A stretch of 64,000 nt of DNA from Chionis minor (Eukaryota; Chordata; Aves; Charadriiformes; Chionididae): positions 1,320,072 through 1,384,071 of the forward strand of contig VZSF01000873.1 of the NCBI GenBank assembly GCA_013398295.1, read 5' to 3'. Within the stretch, counting starts at the first letter, position 1, and every line of letters begins with the position of its first letter. Positions 1 to 15,233 of the stretch are shown here, in pieces. A program made the translations under genes and the position numbers. A model generated the notes under the pieces. It saw nothing but the letters and a program-made list of their open reading frames with translations, was not told the DNA's origin and made no database searches.

Positions 1-3000
1 AAGTTAATGCTTATATACAATCTTGTGGCTTTATACGGAACTCTTCACAGTAGCCTTTGCCAGCAGCCAGATGCCATATTGCCTTCTATATCAAAATAGC
101 AACTAAGAATGATGGGTACGGACAGCACTGGATCCAATTAACAGAACATGGCAAAATTGACATTTATATAACAAAGTTTCAGGTTAGTCATCGATGACTA
201 AATTTATACCACAGAGCTATTAATTCTCACCCTCTGTAGATAGAAGAGCAGCAGTTTCCAAGAAACTCACAAAACCAAGAGCTTATGAAAGAAACTTCTC
301 TGCCCAACAAATTTTGGTATAAGTTGTTCAAATACTCATATATTCCTCCTTCCCGGTAATATGATGACTAGGGTAAGTCAGAGAACAACTGACGCTAGAC
401 AAAATAAAAGATTGAACACTATCACAGCATAGGCAGACAGTATTTTCAGTGCTGATAGGATTTAAGAAAGCTTCTTTGCCGAATTAATACTAGAACAGTT
501 TAACACAATTAACAATTAGCTAGAGGCATACTAATTGCTACAAAACAAAACCCCCAAACCACCCCACCACAATACACACTGGCCTTTCAGGATATTTTTC
601 TGCTTTTCGCGATGTTAATTCCTTCAACATGTTTACATGTAAAAGTGTCTTCAGCCTCCCTTCATCAAGCAAGCCAAGCTCACCTAGCATCTTGTGAAAT
701 AAGTTCTCTTCTCATATGAAGAGAACTCATAACTCAGTCGTTTCTCTGACACATCTCATTTGCAGCTGTCCACTGGCGATCTCATGACTGATCCATTCCT
801 GCATGTTATTTATCTTGTTCACAGCTGAATTAATCTCAATAGCTCATTTCTTAAGTGTGACAATGACATAGATTGTTTTCCGCCTAAATCATTTTTTCCT
901 CAATAACCTGCCACTTGCAGAACTTTTTGGCTTGCTATTGACTACCAGAGGACAAAATCTATAAAATTATTTTTATTTTTCTGTATGTTTTACCGCTGTT
1001 AGTCACCTATCCTCACAACTGCTGTTAAAAGTCACCTGTTCCCAAAAGTCAATCTTGATACTTGTGCTGCTGCCCAAAAAATATACAGAATGTTCAAGTC
1101 AAAACAGAATCAGATCCGATAAGTCTTTCTTAAGAGTTTTACATATGTGCACATATATTCTTATGCTTAAGACAGACACACATTTTATATACGTATATAC
1201 ACACTCATTTACCTTTAAGGTAAATACAAGAATACCTTGCTTGCAGAACCATAATGGACTGTATCTTTCATTCAAAAAGCAGCAGTATACATGTGAAAAT
1301 TGCCATAGTGTTCACCACGTTAATTCAAGAATTACCTATTTTTAAAGTACCTTAAGATTAAAATGATTATGTTCTCAGTTGAAATCTTGAGCTTTCAAGG
1401 ACCATAAAGAGTAACAGTAAGAATACTGGCTTTTCTGAAACTCATTCATGATGTTACTAATAATTCATTAAAAATAACTTTAGACAGTCTTGCATTTTAC
1501 AACTTCCCTTCTAAAATAGTTGGATTTCTTCTGTCTCAGAAATCCTCAAAGTTTCCAAATTTCTATGAGGTACGCCTTAATATATAACCTTCTTTTGGTC
1601 AGTGCTAGATAAAGCCTTTTCTGTTTTCTCTTTTGTTGTAGAGTTAGTCCACAATCCATCCATATACCAAATTCGTTTTCATTTAATGAATTTCAGGACA
1701 ACTACACTGAAAAATCACTGCTACGCAGAAGAGATCTTCAGTGGTACAAAAGCACCCTGAACTCTAGGCGGGAGAGGCAAAGAGGGAGAGGGGAAGTACT
1801 TCTGCCAGACTTCTTCCCACCCTGTAACTGGCAGAAGTTTTCATACCAGTTATGGTTCCCCAAATGTGCTGAAAACCAAGGACTTGGCTTTATATTCTGT
1901 CAATCTTTGCATCCAAAACATGTTCAGGTATGATGAGGACCAGATGCTAAGCGACCGGCAGCAAAACCCTCTAAATATGTACCAACAAGCAAAAAGGGAA
2001 AATCTATATGTCACCCAAAGCCCTAATGTGGATTGCCTTCCTCCAGTCACATAGGTTTTTGGAGACAGAAGCTGGGGCTGCAGGCCCTTCCTGAGGATGC
2101 TGCTCTCCAGCAAGTGCCAGAAGCTACCCTGTACATGAGACTAATGGCATGGACAACCAACTAGCACTCTTTAAAACAAAGGTAAAAAGCCCACTCTTCT
2201 AATTCCGCTGCCTGGTCAAACGGACTTTAAAAATAATACATTACACCTATGATTAAGGCTTAGGACAGTTAGGTCTGCAAAACAGTGATTCCCACATCAT
2301 CAGCAGGCCACAAAACCTGAGCTTATCAAGTACCACCAGATCCATTTCCTACCAATATGAATGCACAAAGATACACTGAAAACCCAACTCATGTATTTTT
2401 AGTGGCCTTCTCCATGAAGCGCGGGTTTTTCACTTCAATGTTCAATAACTGGAAAAGAGATAATAAATCTATGAGGATTTAAGATTGTGATCCAAGTTAA
2501 AACCCTCCTGAGCCAATGGAAATATTGGTGTGCGAGGTCTGGAGTGATTACATAATTACCTAATTAAGCCAGAAACTTATTCCTATAAATGGCACCATTT
2601 CTGTTTGATTTAAAATGAGACACAGCCAACTACATTTTGATCACGTCTCATTTATGTAATGTCAAAATAGCATTAGTTGGCTTCTACATAAAAGGAAAAA
2701 AGGGCTGAGTGACATCTCCACAAGACTTTTATTTCATCTTAATCCATAGAGTACCCCAAGTGATTAAAAATGAAACAATGTGTTCAGTTAGTCCAAACTG
2801 CCTCTTAACCTCTTTCAGTTTTAACTCACACACTGTATTAGAAATACACAATTTAGAAATATTACACACATACAAAAATATTTTATTGATTTTTAAATAG
2901 CTCACGTTCAAAGTATTTCACAATTTTTATTATTCAATGCCATTTTCCAAAAGAATATTATTTCACCTGTTCAGCAAAACCAAATAAATCACAAAAAGGA

Positions 3001-6000
3001 CGCCACACTACCTACAATATTGAAGAATTATGTTTGTATAGTTTCAGCTCTAATGCCTTGATACAATTTAATATGGCACACATAACACTCGCAAATAAAA
3101 TGGGCAGAACTCTTTACCAGAATATCCACATTTTTGTTCCATTTACTGACCAGTAGAGAAACATTTGGAATTCTTACATGCCCACACATGCACCTCAGCC
3201 ATTCGCCCTTTCTATCTGCATCATTAAAAACCTCAGCAGAACAAGTAGTTTAGTAACACTCTGCTGTGAAAGGCAGGACTGAGATTTATGTAAGGACATG
3301 CTATAAAGAAGGAATAAATTATTTCTACTGCAGCTTTTAAAACAATTCTACTATTTCTGAACACTGTAAGGACCAGAATAGTATCATATTTACAGTATCA
3401 CTACAGAAAGAAATAGTGCCATGTGGAGAAATATAAAAAATATATAATCCACTACTGTACATTTATTTTGCTACAAATCAAATTGATGACATGTCTGCAC
3501 TTACATTTACATTTCTAACATATAATAAAATAGAAGAAGCATGCCAAAAGAAAGAATACTGTCATTATAAAATTGCTCAAAAATTCATTCACATGAAGAT
3601 GTAGTCACAGGCCGCAAGAGCCTACAGCATTTGGTCTTTCGGCACCCCAAAAACTATTGCATCTGATCTTGTTAGGGAGAAGCAATTCTTTTAAAAGCAG
3701 GTAGATGAGTATTTCTTAATTTCTCATTAACCTCAGCCTACACACATGGTGAACAAAGAGATTATCATAAAAATATAATAGGCCATCTTTAGTTTTCCGT
3801 TAATTTTTGCTGTCACTAAGCTAGAAAAGAAAATGTGATCAAAAAAAAAAAATCAGAATAATACTGGTTACCATAGAGGTGGTAACCTTTCAAAAATTAA
3901 TGTTGATACTATAGGTTCTACTTACTGCTTCCTCTTCCCAGCACTAGTTGGAGGACTGGTATTGCTAAAGCTCACATTTCAGAAACATTCTCCAGTTCCA
4001 TATTCTAATCATTATAAGAGTATAATTTCAAGGTTGGCCCCCACCCCACGCACAAAACAGCTATTATAATGTCCAGGATACAATTACATATAAGGAAAAG
4101 AAGAAAGATTCATAGCTGCACCCCCAATTCACCATATTTCCATTTCAATTTCAGGAAAGAGCAACAAGAAAAAAAGACAACTTCTGTCAATATTTACAAA
4201 GTAGTTATGGGTACAAAATGGATTATACCAGTAGTATATATATTGCTTGCAAAACTGACAATTTTGAGTGCAAAGTGGTCACACATTTAGCAGAACAGGG
4301 GGTAACTTTTGCCATCTTTAAGTAAACAGTCAACTGTTCTGTCTAGATTTATGGAAAACAATTATTTTGATAAATGAAGTATTTCTAATCAATACTAATG
4401 GAGAGACCTCCCATGTCAGATGAATTATTTAAATAAACATATTCAACTTCACATTGTTTTTTAATAGGAACATCAAATTTAGCAGTTAGAATTACAACTC
4501 ATAGGTAAAGCCTTGATAAAGGCATGCTCCAACAGGTTATTAAAATAATATAATAGTTCAATTTACTCTTATCTTTTGGTCCTCGACACCAACTGAAAAA
4601 ATCCACATGAATGGTAACAGAAAAAAACTCTTTCAGTGGTTATATAAAAGAATATAAAAAGAATTAGAGTAGAAATCCACATCTTATTTCTATTTCAATT
4701 TATGTCCGGTTCTAAATATCATTAGTTACAAACTAACAGCATAAAAATGTTATCAATTGTATTAAGAAGATTGTTTTGTATGACATAGTGATGCTCATAT
4801 TGATGTAAATCACACTAATTGCTTCATTTAAAAATATATGGGTTTATCATTTATTTATTATTTTATCTGAAGGAAACTAAGAATTAGGACTACTGCATCT
4901 ATACTAATGAACTCACTGCTCTAATTTTTTATATTTGGCTTTTATCTTCAGATAATAATTCTCTGTCTCCCCTTATCCTCTAATAGCACCCCACCCTTAG
5001 ACAAGTCTGCTTGAATTTTAGCTAACAAGGTATCTGTGTCTTCGTATTCTTTTACTAATTCCGATTAGTATTACCTTGACAATAACGCAAAGCGACACAC
5101 AAAAGCAAAGCAATAAACAAAAGCTCTGACAAAATAGGCACTAGATCACTATTTCTTTCAAACTGGCTAAATCAAGTTGATAATTAAGCTCTCATTTATA
5201 GCACACCCTTTGCGAATCAGGTGGTAACTGAGGAAATTAATTAAGCTAACTTTAATTTCATTTTGCATTTTACATTAGCTTGGCAAATTAAGCTGACAAA
5301 TAATAAAAGATGACAATAAAGTTCCACCTACATGAATTCTTCTGAGTGTTCTCAGTGGCTCCCGGAGATGACATGGCAGTAAGAAATAAGCAAGTAAAAA
5401 GAAAGACGGTACTGCTCAAGTGAAAGCTCCAGTTACCAAGCAGCTCCACGGACGTGCATCTTCATTGATGCCGAACAAAGACCGATGCTAGAAGGCTGCT
5501 TTTTCAAAGCAGTGATACCGCCACTGCCAGTTTTCAATGGGTCACTCGCACAGAGATGCATACACATGCATACTTCAACTCAGCGCCTTTCCAGAACCTG
5601 AATGCAAGCTCCCAGCAGCTGGGCTGTACCAGAAATGCACGCATGTATTTGGGAAGGTACCACATGCTGCTAAATAAAGGGGTGCTGGAAAGCGAGACAT
5701 CTTCCCGGCAGGTTAACATCTGATGACATGCAGTTACAGCATGCGTTTATTTGGCAGAGAGCTGGAAGCGTTTGAACATTATTTAGAAGCAAGAGAAAGG
5801 TAAGGAAGGTTTCTGAATTTTTTTTTTCATTAGGCAGCGTTCACAGGGCTCTCCCCTCAAAGTATTTTTCCATAACGTGGCTTAGCTCAGATACCCCACA
5901 AACCAGATTACATACTATTCCTACTTCACACAAAAAATATTAAAAATTTCGGATGTGATTTTTAAATAGATTAGGAGTAGTCCTCTCTGCTGAAAAATGA

Positions 6001-6877
6001 ATTTTTTGTATTACATATCCAGACTTTTCATCAAAAATTCAAAAAATGGTTATGCAGTTAAAAAAAAATTACAGAAACGGCATATGACCGACAATCTTTG
6101 GTTATGGTGATGCTGCAGTTACACAACAGTGCATTTATGTTTCAGAAATTGTAAGACGTTGCTTAGAATTTGGAACGCTGGCACACATTACCCCTTCAGT
6201 TTAGGAGAGTGCGCAGTGCTGCCGGAAACCATGATAGTCATAACAATTCCTTTCTTTTATTTAAAAAGATCACATTTTAAAAAGCTCCTCGATGACAATA
6301 CTTCTCCAATCACCATCATTAGAGGAAAAATTACCAAGAACACGTGGGCCTGGGAAACTCAGTTTTGTTTCACTGGTGAAAACACCACCAAAAATGGGAA
6401 AGATTAAAATAATAATCGTGAGATAAACCCACCTTCAGCCTGGACTTCGGTAATTAAAGGATGAATTCAAGTTAGAGCCGCAGACAAAACAGGCTTCTCT
6501 TTTTTTCCACATCAATCATTTATGCGTTACAGACAATTAAAAAATTACACATTAAAATGATTTCTTTTCTACATAAACTGAGTATGACAGGACTTATGTT
6601 CCTCCCTGCATTTTTTTTTTCCTATTATCTACAGAGTTGGCTATTCACCCTGGCAATAGCCACAGAAAATCTCTATTGTTACACTGGCCTCCTCCACTCC
6701 TTACAAACCCAGGACTCTGCAAGGCTTACTCCAGCATCGGGCCAACTTCTACTGCACCCAAGAGGAGCTTTACACCTACACATCCAAGAGCCGTCTTATT
6801 TTTAGCTGCAGTGATGTCAAAATTGTGATACATCTGACCTCTGAAAGGGCTTTTGACTTAGTGCCACACTAAAATTT

Positions 6878-6896
6878 AAAAAAAAAAAAAAAAAAA
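6878..6896. repeat. A19 homopolymer
   Basis: Nineteen consecutive A in intron 7. No target-site duplication or recognisable retroposed body is seen next to it. Confidence 0.8.
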
Positions 6897-9800
6897 GACT
6901 CAAGGAAGAAGAGAAAGCCACATAAATGCATCAGTATTAAAATTTGTTGGGAGAGAATAAACTAGCTCCCTCAAAATACAAAGCAACGTAAGACAGGATG
7001 AAAGAGCGCCAGGGTGCCACATTAAAAAACCACAAGATTCCCTAAAAATACATGTAGATAAAGCAGAATTTTAAAAAAAAGGAAAAAGTGTTCCTACCCT
7101 CCACTCTCCCCCAGTCAGAATTAGCATTAAAAAACCCAGATAAACACAAGGTTTCAGAAGTATCTGTCACATCAGCATTCTGTGGGTTATATTAATTCAT
7201 TGTCTGAACACTACTTTCACATGACAGCCATCATATAAAGTCCTGAAATCTACTTGAGCAAAGAGATTACAAACAAACAAGCAGCACTATCAAATTTGTA
7301 ACATACAAAGTTACATTATAGCCGAAACACACAACAAACAGAGTAAAAAAAAAATAATCCCCCAAACATTTAAAGCATTAAACCAGAAGTGGCTTGGGGT
7401 AACAGAAGTGACAAACCAGAAACTATCTGTAATCAGCTGAGTTGCAAGGGCACACAATATTTATTCTGAGGAAATCTGATTATCTAGTTTGTCCATAAAC
7501 AATCTGGTATCTCTATATCATCTCTTTCTAAACTTCAGATTTCTTTTAGAAACTCTACTCCCTATTTACAGCTTCAAAAATTCAGTCCCATAACCACCTT
7601 AGAAATGGATGCCATTTTGTGACTGACCAAGACCCACCCAAGCCTGTATTGCCACTATCAAAGCAGCCCTGTTTTTCCTTCACCAGTTGAAAACTAATCA
7701 AAAACAGGGAGAGGGGAAATAATTTCCCATCGTATCAGATTACTAATCCAGTTGACAGTGCAGCCCACCTTTTGGCAAAGCATAATGGTGAACAGCATTC
7801 TGATGTAGCCATTAAAGATAAAATTGTAGATAATTTTGTCTCCACAATTTAAATACACAACCCCCTCCTTTTTTTCCTGTTCTATTGAAATGTAAATTTT
7901 GTTTTTTGTATAGAAAATACTGTCTGCCCTGAAGACTTGACACTTGTAGACATTAACCTATTAGGTAACAAATTTATTTCCATTCATCTGCAAAATAAAT
8001 GCATACACAAGATATATTGTAGTTTGCTTCACCCCAGACATAATACTTAATCCACCAAATGTTTTGTTGTCTTGCAGGCAGCTAATAAATTTTCAACTAC
8101 AGCTAATGTTCAATAGAATAGTGTTGTTAACACAAAAAAAAAGTCATGTTTAGGGGGTCAGCAAGAGGCAAGCAATCACTTCTGTGCGCTATCACATACA
8201 GTCTCTGTCAAGACAAAAAACTGAAAACTTCCACTGTTCTTGGGTATGTATTCTTACATAGAACAAGTTCTGAAAGTATGTCATTAAGTCTGGTAACTCA
8301 GTCGAATACCATCAGATGTGTGCAACTCAGCGCCATCCACCTGTGGACTACAGAAATATGTATTTGAAACCTTTTACATCTCAGTGCTGGTGATATCTGC
8401 CCCGATATATAAAGATTCAATTATTTACTGGGGAGGATTGAAATCAGTAGAAGACCAAGATTGAATTTTCCTTAATTTTCTCTATCTAAAATGATTAAAA
8501 CTCTTTTGGTTGGTTGTTTATTTGTTTTAAAGGGCTTGTCTTGTAGTCCATACCTATTTCGAGGAAGGCAAAAAGGAGGACAGAAGTTACAAGTAGCTAC
8601 ATTCAGATCTAGAAGCTTTTAAAATGTGTCCTGAGTGTTAAACAAATGTGAGAGTCTGCAAACTGGAAAACACAAAAAGCAAAATCAAAGGCAAGGTAGC
8701 TTTAGGACACTTTATAATTTGTTTTTCATCTCCATCTGTCTTATCCTACTACATTATAATGGAACGCTTAAGTACTTAAACTTACTTGCCTTTCACTCAA
8801 GGTTTGACTAGAAGTGCCCAAGTCTTTCCATTCTACTGAGAATGGTTATCATACATGGGAATCTTGGACAATTCTTGCCACGGACAATATAGGACATCCA
8901 AAGTCACAAGGTTCTCCTAAGGTTCTCCTTCCATAGTCTGGATGGGAGGGAAGCTGGGAACACAGATTATTAACTAGAAAGCTATCCGAATATTTTCCGC
9001 TCATAGCAAAATACTGAGTAGAGACCCTGAAACCTGAATAACTTTGAAATTTTAAGTCCATCTTAGTTTGATTACAATAGAATTAAGCAACTGTTTCCCA
9101 ACTGTTTCCTGATATGCCAAAATAAGTGTTGTCTTCTTTTATATCTGTGCTAAAAGGTTTCAATATTGAAGTTTTTGACAGTGGCCATGGAAGAGGCAAC
9201 CAATCAAAGACAACTCTCCCTTTTATATTCAAATGAGTCATTGAAATGCAAAATCATAAAATACAACATTAAATTGGAACTTTCATTATTAACCAACTTG
9301 GTTATGGACACAATTTGTCAACAAAAAAAACTTTGCAGTAATGAAACACCTTGAATGTTCCTAATGTGACAGGCTCCAGGGCAGTATATTTGGAAATGTT
9401 AATGAACTCCATGTGGCTGGTATGATTTTCCACCACAATGTCATCTACTCTGGCTCAGAAGAAACATAAAGGATCATGTGCTCAAAATTACAGCACAACT
9501 TCTCCAGCAGCTACATCATTGAATGTATGAGCTCTGCCAACCACAAGCTGTAAAGATCTCCACTGCATATTACCCATGCATCTGGAAGACAATCTGAAGA
9601 CTAGGGAAAAGTTGTTTATTTTGACAGCCATGAGAATACAGCATGATAAAGAGGATCCCTAGACTGGAAGAAAAAAAAAAAATCGGTTTGACACACTCTG
9701 TTGTGGCGAGCAATTTCAATTTCAAGAAAAGGAGAACAATGGGGTGGAGGCAACAAACTCCTCCAAATATCACTCAGAGAAGGGAACAGTAAAAGCCAGG

Positions 9801-12800
9801 AAATTAAAGTTTAGATACAAACATTTAAGCTACAGATAGAAGGACTGGAAAACTGCATCTTAGATGCATGAAGAGGGATCACAAAAGACCTGCATATCAA
9901 ATGCGACCCAATGACTTAACCTAGAAGACAAAAGCAAGAAAAAACACTTCTTTACTTCATCAGCCTCCTTCTCAGGAAAGAGTATTTTGATAAAGCTTTT
10001 AAAACTTACCAGGATTTATTTGGGAGAGATTTCTGATGCAAAGAGCTGAAAACGTATTTTGTTGCATTGTAAACAGGAGTGCTGAAAATGGTCATATGAC
10101 CGGTTTCCCTGAGCTTGAATGAAACTAATCCTGTTAAAGCTTAGAAATATGCATGACTCAGTAGCCAAAGTCATGTGCGTATCTGCCCTTACAAAGTTTC
10201 TGCCACCTTTCATTGTCCAAAAGCGCTGTATTGCTGATTTCTAAATGGTCTCTATTGCTTTAGTTTTCTTGCCAGAAAAAAGTCAAAACATTTCATCCTA
10301 AACTTTTTTTTTTTAAACAAAAAGGGACTTATAAAAGCAATTTTTAAATCTATCATGTATACAGCTCCCATTTGGACAAAGTCTGAAGTAAATTCAGCAG
10401 CATGTTATGACCATTGTGCAATTCTACTACTTTTATAACTTTAATTTTTTCCCATTATCTACCTCACTGCCCTGCTTGACTCTTCCATCTTGTAAAGAGA
10501 TTAACAGTATTATGTAAATATTTACTACACAGTCCTGCCGTGCTGAAAGAGAAGAAATATTAAGTCAAAAAGAACACATGTATATAAAAAAATTTGTACT
10601 GTGTGCCTAGAAGAATGGTGGAATGACTTCAAATCTCAGTGTAGTCATGAATACACTAGGTTTCAAGTACCAAGAGAAAATAACCCCATATTTGCTACCT
10701 AATTTCTAGTTTCTCAGCTGTAAAAATGAAAACAACACACAACCTTTCTAAACTATGGAAGAATACAATACATCATATACTAAAACTAAATACACACTTA
10801 CAAAAATACCAGGTAAAACTAACTCTACTATTGCAAGAAATTGCCAAAATCCACAACAGAACTTTTTTTTTTTTTTTTTTAGCAGGTTTATAAGCCTCAG
10901 CCAGGACAGAACAGCACAGAGTATAAGCCAGTTCCTGCAAGTGGTTCTCTGAAAATTGGATTTGATGTACACTAAGAAGAAACTTGCAGGCTACTTTATA
11001 TGGCATACCTAATGTTTTCATCCATAAGTCTATCACCTTTGAGAGCTTTTCACTCTAAAAGAGAAAGTACCAAAAAAATAAACCAAACAACCTTTGAGAT
11101 GTTTTGTCTTAGTGCACACACACACTTCAGGTACACAAATGCCAGTGTTGTAGCAGTATCAACAGGGAGACCACACACTCTCTGCCTTCTTCAGAGAACG
11201 ATGCTTAATATAAAGAAGCAGGAAAGCTTCTAACCTTCACTTTCTCAGCATCACAGATTATTAAATAATATGTTGTGTTTACATTGTAATAGAAAACCCT
11301 TGAGATCAGAGGAGACGAGACTGGAGAGGTTTGTTCTGCCCCTATACACTATGGGTACAACAAACAACAAAGAGAATGTCTGGCCCTGTAAATAGTCTTA
11401 AAGCAAAAGGAAGACAAATAAAATCTTTTTTTCATGATGAGAGTACAATCTGTAATACAAACGTGAAACAGGCAGGTACAAATTATAAACCGGTATCTCC
11501 ACTGAAAAATACAAAAATAATTCAACATTTCTTAAAATAGTATTACATACTTATTTCATGCTACTTGAAGGTAATAATATCAACAAACAAGACTCTTAGT
11601 GGAGTCTTTTCAATTCGGCAAACAGGTATATACACTGAGCTTTGTTAGAGCCCCTTCTTGATGACACCCAAAATCCTCAAAGAATACACTTAATAGGTCA
11701 AGGAATTACAACTTTTTACCTTAGTGCACCGAACAGGAAGAACTAAATTAAACCAGAAACAATTCTGTTTGTTGGTTATGTGAAGGTTGATTTTGTCTCA
11801 ATATTATAGTAAGTCTTTAGTAAAATATTAGGTATACAAGGGCACTTAAAACATTTATAAGGTTATGAAGATTTTGCAAATTTACGGTAGTCCCATCCAG
11901 ACTACACCTGTGTATCTATACCTATTTATATTTGTACATACACAAAACTCCAGGGAAGTAAAGTTTTAAAGGAGATCTGAGAGACCTGTGAAGATTCCTA
12001 CCTGCCTTGTGAGCCAGACCTCCATTCTCATGGTCAGTGCCAACATACAACTAGTATTTTTTTCTGTATTTATTGTGAAATTGATGGGATGCATCACAGA
12101 ATTCAAGTTTCCAGTTCTGCGCTATTTTGACCCTCAGACCATACCATTCAGTTTCTTAATTCCAGTAAAACTTACTTTCTATCCTGAGCAAGGCATAAGA
12201 ACTCAACACTGGAGAATGCGAGAGTTACATTTGTACACTGAAAAATGTGCATACAACCCTCTTTTTACCCCCTCTAGCAAACATATTTAAGGAACGTTTT
12301 TAGTGGTACTTCATTTTCTGCAGATTCAGATAGAATGAACTTATATATTTATGCAACACATTTTTATGCAAGCCATTTACCATCCTTAATCTGGAAGCCA
12401 ATACTTTTTAGCATATGGTATTCAAATTCAAAAATAACAAGTTACTATTATGAAATGGTTTCAACAGCACATTGAAAGATGCAAGCGTATATAAAGGTAT
12501 TTGAAACAGTTCTTCTTTCCTAGCCCTGTGCTGGGTATTTTATGAACTGAATATTTATCAAAACATTTCATTCTGGACAGTTATGCAAGGATGAATTACT
12601 TGAGGATTTAGTCTATACTCGCAATACAGAAATATAAAGAATCATCTACCCAACTACTTACATAACAAACTTCAGCTAGAACCAACCTTTCTTGAATACA
12701 GGTAACCAGAGCTATAGCAAGATAAGATCTTACCATAGAAGCTGTATATAATGATACTTCCTCGCCTCAATCTTAAAATGTATTAGTTAACATACCTCTA

Positions 12801-12859
12801 GAACTATTTGCTTTTTAGATGACTACGTTACATTGCTAACTTAGACATCCTTCCTGCTC

Positions 12860-13411
12860 TTGCTGCTGCCTTTTCTTTCCTCTGTGCCAGGATTTTTATG
12901 TCCATCTACTGAGTTATTGCAGCACCCTTCATCAACTGAAACTAAACTAAAAACGACAGATCATTTTCTGCAAATATCTAATGAGCTTTGGAAAAAGCTT
13001 AAAACAGAAAAATGCAAGAAGGAGCCACCAGTTAAACTGGGCAAAGCTGCTGGGGAGCTGAAACATCTGTCGCTACGTAATCGTGAATCTTTCATGACCA
13101 GGAAGCTCTTACTCTCCCTGTTTCTAATCAGCTGATGAAATATATGCTAGATAATCAGAAATTTGCTGAAGGTCCAAAAGGCTGGAAAAACACTGAATGA
13201 AGGCAATCTAATGAACAACTCTATTTCACAATCCAAGTTAACCACAAAAATTCTCAGTAGCATCAGATCTGAGAAAGAACAACTTAGTAAGCAAGAAACC
13301 ATAAAACCATTTCCTCCAAGTCTGTGTTTCCAATCAGCCATGCACCTGCTTTTTAGTAGTTTAATCTCAATTACTGGGGAAAATGTCAGGCAAGACAGTG
13401 AAAGTTGTTGA
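12860..13411 (+). pseudogene. Unrecognised coding-like remnant, broken by stops
   Basis: Two open stretches in the same forward frame (12860-13135 and 13163-13411) are separated by 27 bases containing several stops. Their translations are rich in Lys, Glu and Leu with few low-complexity tracts (for example ELWKKLKTEKCKKEPPVKL and KLTTKILSSIRSEKEQLSKQ), unlike most frames nearby. There is no initiating ATG (both openings start at TTG), no splice structure I trust and no poly(A) tail. I do not recognise the family. It could be an old processed pseudogene, a transposon remnant, or chance in AT-rich DNA. Confidence 0.2.
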
Positions 13412-15233
13412 CAAAGTCAAAACAGGGTATCTATTGTTTATTTTAAAGCATGTTGTTGTCATCTTATCAAAAGAATTTAGACCTGCTTGATATGACTCTT
13501 CTTGAAAGTTTTAGCTATTACTCCTCTCTCTTCTGTCAGACACAAGCTTGTCCATCAGTTCATTGTACAAAAAACCGCAGAAATTAAGGCTAACTGATAT
13601 TTAATAGTAATTTTTAAAGATCTGTCACCCTGCTTATGCTTTTCCAGCCTTCCAGAGGTTCTATCAGTTCTTTTGATTACTGTAGAATAAATTTGGACAT
13701 TTTGGAACCAACTGATCAACAGACCTAGCTTATCCTCTAACCTGGTCTTTCCTTGTTATAGCACGAGGTCCTTTCCCATTGATATCGTCTGCACTAGCCA
13801 CAGACCCCAGGTGAACTTTTCCGTGAAGAAACGTGCAAAGATTTTTGCTCTTTTCTTGGCATCTGTTTGCCGTTTTCCCTCTAAAAACCTTTTCTTGGCT
13901 AAGAAGACAAGTCTTCTCTACCCAGGACAAGCCTTTCATAACTAGTATTGGAAATCTGTATGCCTCTGTATCCATTACAAAACCAGTTACTTAGTTTGGT
14001 ATAAATTTCAAGGTCAACACACAGCTAACACCTTCCTCTTCCATAAAAATTACTGTCTTTGTGAAAGACTAACTCTCAAATAAAGTTACAATCTCTACTG
14101 GAAAAACAAGAAGCCAAGAGAAATAACTTTGGAAACCATCTTCCTAGCTTCCAGAAACTCACTTAAAATGCCTAATAAATACAAACAAAAAATCCCAGGA
14201 TTCACTATTCTCACAAGTATCAGATACTACAAAGTAGCTGCTTTCTTTGGAGCAGAATGAGCTTAGCATTATCTTTGGTTTTGTATTGAGCTAGTCTCTG
14301 TTGAAAGCTGTCAAATCAATTAAAAAAAAGGGTTGTTATGGTAAGCTACAGATAAAGTGACATTTTACATAATCTGTGTTGCTTGTCTGTTAGTGTTAGC
14401 TTTATTATTTTCCATTTTTAGCATTATGTAAAGATGAGATAGTAATGAACTGAAAAGGCAAAGAGGAATGTAGTTGATAGAAATTTCCATCCTTTCTTTC
14501 AATTTCAAGAGACAATTAATTGACATAAATCAATGTACTTGACTTCATTCTCATAAATAAAGCCTAATTACAAAGCCACAGTCACACCTTATTCAAAGCA
14601 AAAGATAATAGCAATTGTCAACCTGATCAAACACTAACATTAGTAGGTAGAGTAAGCCTGAAGTTAAGATTTACTGAAAATTATAATGTTCCATCTATGC
14701 ACCACAGACAAAGTGATAATCCATGACAGAGTTTCTAGCCATTGCATATTATTTAGGACAGATATTTGTATACACCATTTCATATATCCAACAAGTTGAG
14801 CTGCAAAAATTGCATTTGTTGATGTAACATAATACTGTGAAAATCTCCTAGAAATAGCTAGACAAAAGTCTAACAAGTAACAGCCTGTGACACACGTCAA
14901 AAACACATTCATGCTGGAAAAGACACCAACTAGTTGAAGACAAAGCCTTTAACTTCTAAAATTGAACACCAAGGGAAAGGGTTGAATTAGATACAGAATG
15001 TCTGAAACCTAGCTAAGACAACAGAACCATCTGTGTTCTTCCTACACTTATGACTCTCCCAAAGAAACCAGTAGCAAGAACAGGTAAACTGAAAAATAAA
15101 CAGCCTGCTGGGTCAACATAAACTTTTCATTACCAAATGTAGAACTGGAACAGTTCCTTACTAGTTTCACTTTATACAAGAATTACTGTAACTCTTGCAA
15201 ACATTCAAGTAGAAAATTAAAAATAGAATTTAC

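Larger units (their letters stand above)
1..15233 (-). other. DTNBP1: DTNBP1 intron 7 (partial, runs off left edge)
   Basis: AT-rich sequence with no exon I can support on either strand. I looked on the minus strand for the continuation of the dysbindin coiled coil and the acidic C-terminus and did not find it. Small features are an A19 run at 6878-6896, a T18 run at 10863-10880, a short inverted repeat at 3866-3887 (8-base arms, 6-base loop), a more GC-rich patch at about 5340-5780, and a degenerate coding-like patch at 12860-13411. The remaining short open frames look like chance. Confidence 0.8.

Noticed and set aside
3866..3887. GGTTACCA...TGGTAACC inverted repeat as an RFX X-box
   Set aside because: The spacing between half sites is longer than the RFX consensus allows; left as a short chance inverted repeat.
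1..15233. Search for DTNBP1 exons 8-10
   Set aside because: No minus-strand stretch translates to the known continuation after KELETFK, so no exon is claimed here.
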